Part shown: one piece after another, positions 44,288 through 55,061 of the stretch | Numbering within the stretch: the stretch's first letter is position 1 | How the letters are laid out: the number at the start of each line of letters is the position of its first letter | From: Liopterus haemorrhoidalis | Taxonomy: Eukaryota; Arthropoda; Insecta; Coleoptera; Dytiscidae | Assembly: GCA_963971575.1 (NCBI GenBank) | Contig: OZ020624.1 | Span: 8,552,903 to 8,616,902, forward strand | Direction: 5' to 3' | Length of the DNA: 64,000 nucleotides | Translations under genes and position numbers: made by a program | The notes under the pieces: generated by a model | The model's database searches: none | Seen by the model: only the letters and a program-made list of their open reading frames with translations | What the model was told of the DNA's origin: nothing

Positions 44288-45222
44288 TTTTAGGGTTTTG
44301 TAGGTATGACCAAAAAACCCTTATACCGTCATTTTGTCGTCTGTCTGTCTGTCTGTTTGTCTGTTCGGTAAAAATTGTAGCCAAACGGCTAAACCTAGAG
44401 AGTTGAAATTTGGCATGCTTATACAACTCTTTAACCCGCACATAGGAAAATTACTAAAACATCTAAAAAGACATACCCCCCTAAAAATATAAACAAATAT
44501 GGGCTCATCGAAAACAAAAATTTTTTTTTTAAATTCTGAGTAGGGTATCAAATGAAAGCCCTTAGTACGTGGATTAACGATCAAATTTTTATTTTTGCAA
44601 AATAAATTATTTTGATGCGATTTTTGCCAAAATTGTGCAAAAAAATTTTTGTCCCACACCCTGTAACCCAGATGGTTTAAACTAAAAATCTGAAAAAAAT
44701 CTGGAAAAGTAATGTATATTGTTGTGAACCGAAATAGTACAACAGGAATTTTTGATCAGATTATGTTTTCGGAAAATAACGCATTTTTTGTGGTTTTTGG
44801 TTCCCAAAGTACAAAACTTATACCAATGTAAGACACTCACATACAAGGCCTGCGATAGCGTAACGGTTAGAGCACTGGTGTCGTAAGCTAAAATGCGCTG
44901 GAAACGAAGTGTTTCGAGTTCGAGTACGGAGTGAATTTATTTTTTCTGTTTCTTTTTGCATTTTTATTATGTTGAACTTATTTTGTCAAAATTCTAATTA
45001 TATTTTGACAAATGTTGCATTTAATTTTTAAGAGCGTAAATTTAATAACTAGTCTTATTATATGATTAACAGACGATAAATTATTGTAAAAACATCGTTC
45101 ATTTTGCCGTGATTACTACAAAGTAAAATTTGTCCTACACACTCAGCATACCGCCTTCACTTATTATATACCTGCAAAACCCTGAAATGTGTGAATATTC
45201 ACACTTCATATCAATTTTTTTT
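44288..45222 (-). mobile_element. GACA element copy 5 (alternative 5' end)
   Basis: Inverted. GTCT array at 44340-44365; ends at the palindrome near 45200. The right ~140 bp match copy 4 rather than copies 1, 2, 6 and 7; the central region with ATTGCGCCTATGGCTT is missing. Confidence 0.75.
44848..44931 (+). other. tRNA-like cassette, type 4, in GACA element copy 5
   Basis: A-box-like TAGCGTAACGGTTAGAGCAC and B-box-like GAGTTCGAGTACGG, followed by T-rich sequence. One of the best A-box matches of the set. Confidence 0.6.
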
Positions 45223-45643
45223 AGTGTATACATCATTACCAGCGTTTTTCCACTTTTGAAAACACATTTTGTAGACTTTTTGGAATCACTTTTAGATCGC
45301 TTTTCTTTTCAAATTATATTTCAAAAAAAAAAAAAATTTTTTTTGGGCCTATTTTGATCTATATTCCGCATCTGCGCATGTATTAAAAGAATTTCTATTA
45401 ATATTAATGAAATATTTTATTATATTTTCGGCTCCTTGTGTTGCTAACTTTTTCATTGTACTTTGACCGGTTCTGGTTAAAGAAAGGCAACAAATATAGA
45501 TAAGACACTAATGTAATTTTAATTATTGTAAAATGTAGTGCCAACTTAACTAATCAACTTATACTAAATATAACAAATAAAATACCTGTAAGTAGATAAC
45601 AGAAATTGACACATTAAAATTTCTTGCTAGTAGCTGACATACT
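45223..45643. other. unassigned spacer
   Basis: AT-rich with poly(A)/poly(T) tracts; nothing recognised. Confidence 0.5.
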
Positions 45644-47810
45644 CGGGTCTATTCTGTATCTTAAAAAGTTAAAAATTAACCTCAAGGTCGAAGTTAAAAA
45701 AATTTAACTACAATATTTTGTTATTCTGTAACTCTATGGCGTTAAAAATTTAACCTCGAAGTGGTTAATTCAGTAGGTTATATTTGGAATTTTAACTCCA
45801 GCCAAATACATGGTGTTAATTTTTAACCAGCTGTAATTCTAACCTCTAAACAACAAATAGCCATTAAAAATCATTTTTTAAAATTAATCATGGCAAGTCT
45901 GTTTATTTTAAACCAATTATTACTATGGTCTATTTCAAAGTAGAAAAATGTGAGTAAGAAGATAGGAGCTGTTTGTCCTTGCGTCGGATTGGTTTACATC
46001 GTCATCCCTATTACACTGTAAAAATATTGTTTTTAGTCCAAGTTGACAGATGTTCAGTGTCGTACATTGGAAATATATATTATTTATACAGTCTGTTCCA
46101 AACGGTTAAGCGGAACTAGATTTTGCAATCTAGTTACTTTCATCGTTTAAATCATGCTTTTCGGCCGTTTTGTTTAAGCTTTGTAAATCATACTTGCAAC
46201 AAACATTTTTTGGTTAAGGTTAATATCATTTTAAAATGTCATTTTCTTTATATTTTAATTTTTTGTGTCATTCTTAATACAAATATCCCATTTATTTATT
46301 TTTTTGTCATTAAAAAATAATTTAGTTTTGGCATATGTCATTCGTTTCCATGGTTTCATTGTTAGAATTTTAAATTTTGACATTCCAACATGAAAAATGA
46401 AATAACCCAAGCAAGGTCCCTTTTCGTGACAACCTAAAAGAACGAAATTCCCATTTAGTTCCGCCTAACCATTTGAAACAGACTGTATTATTTAATTTTT
46501 CTCATATATTTCGTTATTATTTACATATTTAGACTTTTATTTATATTCTTGGCGTAGATTTTATGGAGAAAATTCTCCATGTAATTTGTTTTTACGCATT
46601 TATATATTTTTTAGGTTACCTGACATATAAATATTTTTTGACAGTTGACAATTAACAGATCAAGAAAGAGGACTAATGTGAGGCCAAAAGACAGCCCAGC
46701 TAATTGTGCCCAAAGAAGAAGTTATTGATATAATTTTTAGACCTTCATATATACATATATTTTTAATTTTTATTTACAATAATTATTTAAATAAGAAACT
46801 TTAGCTCTGAAGATATATTGTTTGTTTTATTGCTTTGTTTAAACTCTTTTAGCCAAATCTCTCTTTTTATATATAGTACATAATTTTTAAAATTAATATT
46901 TTTTTAACTTTTTCAAATTTCCCATTAAACTGAATTAATGTCGTATAAATAACGTAAGTGTATTATCTGCCGTGTTTATTTCAATATCTTATTAACCTTT
47001 TCTATATAAAAAAAAAATCACTTGCTAACCCATGCCCTAGTTGTAACTTATTTTAAATTTCCCGCTATACTGTATTTGATCAGTGTAAATCGTACTCGGT
47101 TCGCAGCGCTATCTACTTTTTTCTACTTTGAAATAGACCATAGAACAAATCGAGCATAAAGTTAATAAGTGAAAAATTAATATAGGTGAACAAAAAACGT
47201 ATACAAATGCTTTTCAGGAGATCAGTTCGAATTAAACAAAAGCAACTGCGTGATTTTTTTTTTTTTTTTTGAAAATCCGAGAAAAACTAAAAGATTTCAC
47301 GATATATTGCAAGTAAATATTTAAAACTTTAAAATTATGTTACATTTATAAATTTTGATTTCTCTGTTTGTTTAAAAATAAAAATAAGGTAAATATAACC
47401 TGAAAATAAAAGTATCTTAATAAAGAAGAAAGAAAATACAGAAAAAATACTGATACATTTGCATGTTATGGTAATATTTTATTATTTACTTTCTGCACCC
47501 ATAATTATTTATATGTAAATATTGTACATTTCCGCAATACAGATTTCTTATATTTAAACGTTGTTCATTCACGATTTAACCATAACACTTGTTTACATAC
47601 TTACACTTACACTAGCAAAATACGTCCCTTGTAGATAATTTCACAATATTTAACCATAAGGTTAAAATGTTAGAACTTAACGCTTGGGTTATAACCTGAG
47701 ATACAGAATAAGAAACAAGATTAAAATTTTAACGCCTAGTTAAAATGTTACTTTTTAACCATCATTTTTAACCAAATCTTTTTAACCACAATAAATACAG
47801 AATAGACCCG
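45644..47810. mobile_element. Harbinger-type element (CGGGTCTATTCTGTAT ends), copy 1
   Basis: Inverted ends CGGGTCTATTCTGTAT with ACT on both sides (45641-45643, 47811-47813). Near both ends the word GTTAAAAATTTAACC is iterated in both directions. No transposase seen. Carries a MITE at 46089-46485. Copy 2 (55062-56494) has a Harbinger C-terminus. Confidence 0.78.
46089..46485 (+). mobile_element. 397-bp TA-flanked MITE (CAGTCTGTTCC family)
   Basis: CAGTCTGTTCCAAACGG and CATTTGAAACAGACTG ends, TA on both sides (46087-46088, 46486-46487). Longer than its 182-bp relatives. Confidence 0.85.
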
Positions 47811-47824
47811 ACTGTGTGTTTTAT

Positions 47825-48237
47825 TTAACCCTTACGGTACGGTGTCCTTTGGTTGCGGTGTGGGGTACAAATGTACCCCATTTTTATTTTATGGTAAATA
47901 AATAATTTATTAATAATTTGTATTCAGGTTTACTATGGAATATATTAAAAATGTTTTTTAGCTGAAATTACAATATTTTCAATTGCAATTTTTTCATACG
48001 TCCATCATTCATAAAATCCTGTTTCATACTAACCAACTAAATTTCTAGCAAAGCATAGTATACGCCCAACCTGATACGTCCGTCCTGTCCGATGTATAGA
48101 TTCATACTGCATCGGGTGTTTACGCGTAGCTGCTTTGCAAATATTCAGGGAATTCACACGAGTTGACTCCGCCCTTTACTTAAAAATAACCAATAAAATT
48201 CATGAAAAATAAATTAATTAATATTAGGTGTTTAAAA
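47825..48237. other. possible piggyBac-type end and AT-rich spacer
   Basis: TTAA followed by CCCTTACGGTACGGTGTCC recalls piggyBac-like termini, and GGGGTACAAATGTACCCC is a palindrome next to it. No second end was found. The piece AAAATTCATGAAAAATAAAT with TTAATTAATATTAGGTG at 48196-48232 recurs inverted at about 57905-57950. Confidence 0.3.
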
Positions 48238-49378
48238 TACAAAATTTATGTGAAGTGTGAATTTTCACACATTTCAGGATTTTGCAGGTATTTAGTAACT
48301 GAATGATGATTATTTGGGATGCCAAAACAAATTTTGTGTTTTGTAGGTATCACCAAAAAACCCTTATACCGTCATTTTGTCGTCTGTCTGTCTGTCTGTC
48401 TGTTCGGTAAAAATTGTAGCCAAACAGCTAAACCTAGACAGTTGAAATTTGGCATGCTTGCACAACTTTTTGACCCGCACATAGGAAAAATACTAAAACA
48501 TCTAAAAAACATATCCCCCTAAAAATATAAACAAATATGTGTTCATCGAAAAAAAAAATATGTTTTTAAAATTCTGAGTAGGGTATCAAATGAAAGCCCT
48601 TAGTACGTGGATTAACGATCAAAATTTTATTTTTTCAAAATAAATTATTTTGACGCGATTTTTTTCAAAATTGTGCAAAAAAATTTTTGTCCCACCCCCT
48701 GTAGCCCAGATGGTTTAAACTAAAAATCTGAAAAAATTCTAAATAATGTACATTGGTGTGAACCGGAATAGTACAACAGGAATATTTGATCAGATTACGT
48801 TTTCGGAAAATAACGGATTTTTTGTGTTTTTAACCAAATATGTTAAATATTTAATTCGCTATGAAACCCACTAGATAACTCAGCGCTCATAGCGATGTGT
48901 GTTTCGTCATTGCTTTGTAATTTGCCAGAGAGGTAACTTGCAAACTAGAGTTCGAATCCTGTCGATTTTAATTTTTCTGTTTTTTTTTTGCAGTTTTCTT
49001 TTGTTTAAATTATTTTATCAAAATTCTAGTGATGTTTTGGTAAATGTTGCATTTAATTTTTAAAAGCGTAAATTTAATAACCAGTGGGAAGTATTGAAAT
49101 TATAATGAATGTATACGAAATCAGAGGGCGGGGCTAATTATTTAAGCAACCAATAGAAGCCATAGGCGCAATTTTCAAAATCTTAATGAACCTTGCTATG
49201 TAAAAAAAATACTGCACATATTTAGAAACTTAAATAATGCTATTAGGCATTCGAATTAAAATTCATAAAAAAATATTTTGACATAAATTTGTTTTGGCAT
49301 CCCAAATAATCATCATTTAGTTACTAAATACCTGCAAAACCCTGAAATGTGTGAAAATTCACACTTCACATCAATTTT
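48238..49378 (-). mobile_element. GACA element copy 6 with inverted head fragment
   Basis: 48238-48336 is a forward fragment of the left end. It is joined directly to a full inverted copy from TTTTGTAGGTATCACC to CACACTTCACATCAA, so the copy is flanked by inverted left ends. GTCT array at 48380-48403. Confidence 0.75.
48880..48964 (+). other. tRNA-like cassette, type 1, in GACA element copy 6
   Basis: Similar to copies 1 and 2 (CAGCGCTCATAGCGATGTG, AGAGTTCGAATCCTGTC) but with a better-preserved middle (GCCAGAGAGGTAACTTGC). Confidence 0.55.
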
Positions 49379-49379
49379 T

Positions 49380-50095
49380 TTGCTGTGACAGTCAGTGAAA
49401 CAGTCAGTTCAGTTAGAATTTACCATCAAAATGGATAACATTCCCAGATTACATATGTTTACATGTGGAATTATCTAGAATAGGTCAGGTAAGTGACAGG
49501 TAATAAAACTATAATTGGGTAGCCATCTTAAGCTCTCAAACTTTCTGATCACACAATCAAAGAACTCTTGTGGTTTATACTTTGAAGAAGATTATCCTTA
49601 TCGGATTAGATTATTCGAGATAAGTCACAGGTAAAGGTAATGTAAGTATATGAGGTTTTCTATTGTGTACAGGTCATTCTTGTAAGTTGCCTGAGTTTTC
49701 TCGTACGTTTACACGATTATGCATGTCTGTTTAGTCGATGTCTTTGTCAGAATCAAGTACTTGTAGCTTTACAAATAAACGGGATCTTTCATAGAGGCAA
49801 GTTTTGGAATTTATCCCTGTTGAAAAGTCTAACCATAATCTGAAATTTAAATAAGTTGTTTAGTAAATGATAAACAGAAATTGTATTGTAAAGATTTACA
49901 GCGTACAATTTATTGAGGTCATTGAAGGGGAAAGTAGACAGGATCTAAAAGAAATGAAATGAGAAATTAACCCCCTTGCCTTGAAATTATTTTCTTTATT
50001 TGTCTTTCTGGCTTGTTAAATTCTATCAGTTGAAGGGATGTGGTGTAGCGGATGCAAAGACTAGATCTCAAAATGTACATAGGGCCCCAATAAAA
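49380..50095. other. unassigned region
   Basis: No repeat match inside the window and no convincing coding frame. A short frame from 49431 (MDNIPRLHMFTCGII) ends quickly. GTAAGT-like words occur but nothing supports an exon. Confidence 0.4.
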
Positions 50096-51141
50096 AATTG
50101 ATGTGAAGTGTGAATTTTCACACATTTCAGGTATTTAGTAAGTGAATGATAATTATTTGGGATGCCAAAACAAATTTTATATTAAAATATTTTTTTTGTT
50201 AATTTTAATTCGCCTAATACCATTATTTAGGTTTCTAAATATGTGCAGTATTTTTTTTTTTTTATATAGCAAAGTTCATTAAGAATTTTAATAATTGCGC
50301 CTATGGCTTCCATTGGTTGTTATAAGTTCCGCCCCTCTGATTTCGTGTACATTGAAACAGAATTAAATTATAATTTAAACAGTTTCCACTGGTTATTAAA
50401 TTTACGCTTTTAAAAATTAAATGCAACATTTGCCAAAATATAACTAGAATTTTGAAAAAATAATTTAAACAATATAAAAATTTAAAAAAAATAATAATAA
50501 TAATATTGTCTCTTCTCGCAGGGTTCGATCCCCTTCGGATCGAGCTACTTGGGCGATAAGGCAGCGTCAAAAGCCACTGCACCAGCATACACGTTCTAGT
50601 GGAGCGTGTTACAACAATTTTTTTACAAGCTATAACTTGTGTACATTATTAGCCAAAAATCACAAAAAAATGCGTTTTTCTCCAAAAACGTAATCTGATC
50701 AAAAATTCCTGTTGTACTATTCCAGTTCACACCAATGTACATTACTTAGAATTTTTTCAGATATTTAGTTTAAACCATCAGGGAAAATTTTTTTGCACAA
50801 TTTTGGCAAAAATCTCATCAAAATAATTTATTTTGCAAAAATAAAATTTTGATCGTTAATCTACGTATTAAGGGCTTTCATTTGATACCCTACTCAGAAT
50901 TTAAAAAAAAAATATTTTTTTTTCGATGAACACATATTTGTTTATATTTTTAGGGGGCTATGTTTTTTAGATGTTTTAGTATTTTTCCTATGTGCGGGAC
51001 AAAGAGTTGTATAAGCATGCCAAATTTCAACTCTCTAGGTTAAGCCATTTGGCTACAATTTTTACCGAACAGACAGACAGACAGACAGACGACAAAATGA
51101 CGGTATAAGGGTTTTTTGGTCATACCTACAAAACCCTAAAA
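50096..51141 (+). mobile_element. GACA element copy 7
   Basis: Forward full copy from AATTGATGTGAAGTGTG to CTACAAAACCCTAAAAAG, GACA array at 51070-51093. Same 5' subtype as copies 1, 2 and 6. Confidence 0.8.
50508..50588 (-). other. tRNA-like cassette, type 5, in GACA element copy 7
   Basis: Minus strand: A-box-like TGGTGCAGTGGCTTTTGACG and B-box-like GGGATCGAACCCTGCG, with a CGATCC/GGATCG stem between. This is the most complete tRNA-like fold of the set but lacks a matching acceptor stem. Confidence 0.6.
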
Positions 51142-51159
51142 AGAAAATAAAATAAATCC

Positions 51160-52075
51160 CCCCCCCTCAAACATTCCAAAATCACGTGATTTTGGAGGTG
51201 TGGAATGGTTTGTCCATTCCACACCTCCAGAGAGGTAGAAAGGGAGAGAAACGGAGGAACAAATATAGTAGAAGAATTGAGAAGGAGGAATAAGGAGGTA
51301 CAGGAACAGGAAAGAACAAACAGAATAGACAAACGCGGAGTGTGAAAAGATATAGAGATACTTGAAGGGGAAAAGAGGAAAATCCTGGGGTAGAGTCAGA
51401 AGGATAGTGAGGCTAAGATGCGGCAATGAAGAGAGGAACAATAGGTACCTGGCAATGCCAAATACAAGCTCTGCGGAATGTGCAAGGAAGAGGAGGAAAC
51501 CTTGGAGCATTTAGCTAAGAGTAGTAAGGAGATGGCAGTCTGGGAGGAAGAGATAAAGGAACTGATGAGCTGGATCGACAAGAGGGGGGTAGCCGGGGAA
51601 AATTCCCGGGGCCCCCGGGTGTTTGGTGCCCCGGAGTCATGGGTAGAGCCCTAGGAACGGCCTGGCATCGGAGTAAGTGTCAGGGGCGCGTGACCGGCCG
51701 TCATTTACTTGTATTTTGGAAGTGAGGACCTTTTTTTTACTCATTACTTGTATTTTTGGAAGTGAGGACCTTTTTTTTGGTTCATCACTTGTATTTTTGG
51801 AAGAGAGCACTTTTTTTTAGGTCATCAGTTATATTTTTACCTGTATTATAATAAAAATTCCCAAATTCCCGGATATAGAATTGATCGTTACCCCAGAAAT
51901 CCTCTCGGCGGCCCTGCTGATGAGTGAGGAAGGCAAGCGAGAAAGATGGGCGAAAGAACTGAAAGAAAGAAGGAAGGAGATCGGACAGGGAAGCCCGGAT
52001 GAGAATAGGAACAAAGTGAGGGACACTGGACACTGGAAGAACAAATAAATGAGATAAAAAATATTGTAAAATTAT
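51160..52075 (+). pseudogene. LINE C-terminal tail, split by a hAT MITE
   Basis: Plus strand: RRNGGTNIVEELRRRNKEVQ, QERTNRIDKRGVKRYREIL, then CGNEERNNRYLAMP and, one shift later, YKLCGMCKEEEETLEHLAK, the Cys-containing tail of an insect LINE. After removing 51570-51916 the frame continues KELMSEEGKRERWAKELKER. A hairpin (GGAGGTGTGGAATGG / CCATTCCACACCTCC) lies at its left edge, 51195-51230. The upstream reverse transcriptase is missing. Confidence 0.75.
51570..51916. mobile_element. 347-bp hAT MITE in the LINE tail
   Basis: Perfect 8-bp duplication CTGATGAG (51562-51569, 51917-51924). Left CTGGATCGACAAGAGG and right CCTCTCGGCGGCCCTG agree at 11 of 16 positions as inverted repeats. Removing it restores the LINE frame. 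Inside is a three-unit repeat of CTTGTATTTTTGGAAGTGAG at 51705-51835. Confidence 0.8.
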
Positions 52076-52181
52076 CAAATGTCAAATATTGTACGTTATT
52101 TTATTTTGTAATGATTGCACTGATAAGAAAGAGAGAAAATCAGAAAGTGGGGTATTTTATTATGGGCTGAAGTGTTTAATA

Positions 52182-53259
52182 CCCTTTTCACACTAGATCT
52201 TTAAGACGAGTGAACTTAAAGTTCACCGATGTTTAAGATCGGTATGCTTTCACACTTGATGTTTAAATCTCTGGTGCTGTCATCAGCTACAGTAATTTTG
52301 TTCTTAAAGTTACCGTCATGAAATTACCAGTTTTGAACTGTCTGCGTAGACGCACATTTTGAATTATTATAAACAATTAAGGATATTTCATTTCATTCTA
52401 CAATAAAGGTACTACAATAAAGAATATATTACTCCTTTATTAACATGTTAGTCGATACATTTTATCTCAATTATTGTAGCTCTGTATTTTATTATAAGCT
52501 GTTCACTTTTGTAAGAACACACTAGATCTGGTTATTTTGGTTACTTTTATGGTGTGTTGACTTTAAATGTCAATTAAAAATATTCCTTACGCTGTAAAAC
52601 CGACTTTAGGTTGATAAGGTTATGATCATTATAATTAAAATATGATTTTTCATTATGACATATGTCAAATGGATCGACATTTTAAAAAAGTGACATTTTT
52701 TAATACCAACATGACATACGGCTTCAAAGGTACAAACTATTGAAAACAAAATTCCCTCTTAGTTTGTTCTTACAAAAGTGAACTGTTTATATAATCTGTC
52801 TCAATTTGTAATACGAAACTAAATCTGGTTACTTTGGTGACTGTTGTGGTGTAAACAGACTTTGGCGTATCCATGTGAACCAATACTATGATAATATTAT
52901 AAATGTTTTGTCAATATACAACATAAAAAATGAACTTTTCCTGTTAGTTCCGTATTACAAAATGAGACAGATAATAAACACATTATTAAAATAAATAATT
53001 TTATTATAACAATAAGTATAAACTTCTTATAACGTCGATATAATACAGTATTCTTGTTTATGATAATATAAAATGTTGACAGCACAAATTCAAGGAGTAT
53101 TTTTTTATAATAGAAATTAAGTTGGCAATGCGGGCGAAGTTTAAGACGCAGATCTCTGTCTTAAACATGGCTTGTATTTAACCGAGGCCATACGGTTTCA
53201 CATTAGCGTTTAAAGATACATTCACTTTAACATCCGATCTTAATCTAGTGTGAAAAGGG
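52182..53259 (-). mobile_element. TA-flanked MITE (CCCTTTTCACAC family), copy D, interrupted
   Basis: Same ends as copies A-C, TA on both sides. Its length of 1078 bp minus the 480-bp nested block gives the family size. Confidence 0.88.
52495..52974. mobile_element. two adjacent TA-type MITEs nested in copy D
   Basis: Comparison with copies B and C shows a 480-bp insertion with a TA duplication. It consists of a unit with AGCTGTTCACTTTTGTAAG and CTTACAAAAGTGAACTGTT ends (to about 52787), followed by a unit with ATCTGTCTCAATTTGTAAT and ATTACAAAATGAGACAGAT ends (about 52794-52973). The two have related termini. Confidence 0.75.
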
Positions 53260-53261
53260 TA

Positions 53262-54172
53262 TTAGAGTGTTATTTCTGTTATCTCCATTTTTAGAGAAAC
53301 ATATAAATAACTTATGATTTAAGTGTATTTTGGAATTTAGTCATATATTACAGGAGATTAGGGCAATTTCGGCGGATTACATTCAAACACATGTAAATAC
53401 TTGCTGTTAAACTGGTCTTGTTAGTCAACTTGCGCAGTCTCCACTAATGACATCTCCTTTAATCCGGGAACATTAGTAATAATATTATACAGGTCATCTT
53501 AACGAGGTAGGTTTAATTAGTAATTAGGATATAATTAGGAAATTACAGGTAAGTTTGTAAAATTACCAAGTAAAAATCACGCCACTAATAACAAAGGATA
53601 ACAACAAAACTAATAGTGTAATTACCTATATTAACGGAATGTAGGTTCATTAGGGCAATTAACACATTCACGTTCGGTAAGGTGTACCGAGACAGTGGCA
53701 TATCCGATGGTAGGGTAGACCGGGGATAGTAGTAACATTTTTCCTTTGAAGTCGTGTGGGAGTTGTATTGTAATGTTAATATTAAATAATTTGGGGTCAT
53801 TACATAGATATTATCTTTAGCTACAATATGGTAAAATAAAGCATTTTTTAAACTTAATTTAAAAAAGTAATTGGCCTTTTAAGTCGAGCAGGAAAAGTGT
53901 TGCAATTGTAGTTGTAACAGTGGTAGGGGACAGTTGTACCATTAATAGGGTTGCCAACTCCATAGTGTTCCAAAAAAGGACACCCTGAGAAGAGGTGTAA
54001 AACTTACTGCCTAGTGGATGTTTTTGCTTAAAACGCATTTTTAGTAGGCATTAAAGCAGTTCGTAAATTTCTCGAAAACCAAACGGTGTTTTCTTATCAA
54101 ATTTTCATTATAGTTTTAAATACTTTTTTTTAAATTAAAAGTTATTTAAAAAATCGTCTTATAGCTTGTAGC
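53262..54172. other. unassigned region with element-like words
   Basis: Mostly AT-rich. GTAGGGTAGACCGGGG (53711) and GGTAGGGGACAGTTGTACC (53920) recall pogo-like termini of this window but are not clean inverted repeats. AGGGTTGCCAACTCC near 53948 recalls a hAT end. No gene seen. Confidence 0.35.
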
Positions 54173-54176
54173 TTAA

Positions 54177-54413
54177 AGGGTACTATTCTACAACTGCAAA
54201 CCCAGCAATTTCATGTCAGTATATAATCAAGTAAAATTTAAAAAAATAAATAAATAAAATGATTTGTGACTAAATAAAACTAAGAAAAATAATTTACTAA
54301 GGTAAGCTAACCGAAAATTTTACAAGAAGTAAATTTATTTACCTAAATTTGCACCTAAAATAGACAGTACGCATGCGCAATAAGGTGGGTTTGCAGAAGT
54401 AGAATAGTGCCGC
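54177..54413. mobile_element. 237-bp MITE with TTAA flanks
   Basis: AGGGTACTATTCTACAACTG and the complement of AGAAGTAGAATAGTGCCGC form the ends; TTAA on both sides (54173-54176, 54414-54417). TTAA is the piggyBac target. Confidence 0.65.
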
Positions 54414-54528
54414 TTAAAGTACGCTCTAAAAATTAATAACGTTTCTTAATAAAGTTTTTTTTTTAATGTAAGATGCATTCACAAAGTGGTTCAATGAAAG
54501 CCGATCGCTAAATCAGTACTTGAAAAAA

Positions 54529-54909
54529 TCATTTTTTGTGATCTTGTTCAGTTCTTCCTTCGATACCGTCTTTATCTCCTCCCTCACTCGTAGCGTAGCG
54601 TCGTCCTTTCACGGGCCTCTTCAGTTTCGGGAACAAGAAAAAGTCACAGGGGGCCAGATCTGGGGAATACGGTGGTTGCGGCATTATTAGTGTGTTGTTT
54701 TTGGCAAAAAATTCGCGCACAAGCAATGTGTGGGCAGGGGCGTTATCATTCTGGCATTTGCTTCGGTCCAAGGTAGCTTCATCATATGCCACAGTCAACA
54801 TTCGGAATGCGTTCGCGCACTTAATTTTGTTTTTCACACAAAATTTGATACAGATTCTTTGATCCATTTTTTGGTATAGGCAAAAATCGAAGACGTTCAA
54901 GCAAAGCAA
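54529..54909 (-). pseudogene. mariner transposase with internal deletion
   Basis: A continuous 126-codon frame joins an N-terminal start (MDQRICIKFCVKNKIKCA) to the catalytic C-terminal part (CQNDNAPAHTLLVREFFAKN, YSPDLAPCDFFLFPKLKRP). Most of the HTH and the first catalytic Asp are deleted. The second and third Asp are 33 residues apart, one fewer than in DD34D mariners. The C-terminus is frameshifted after YATSEGG. Confidence 0.85.
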
Positions 54910-55061
54910 CTGTCAAAAATTAACTGAACATTCAAAATGACCGAACTTGTCGGCATAAGTGAGAGACATGAGTACTAACATAACGCCACAAAAAAAAATC
55001 GAAAATCGAATATACGTAATCGGCGGAAATTCAAAATTCGCAATTTTTTTGAACAGACCTC

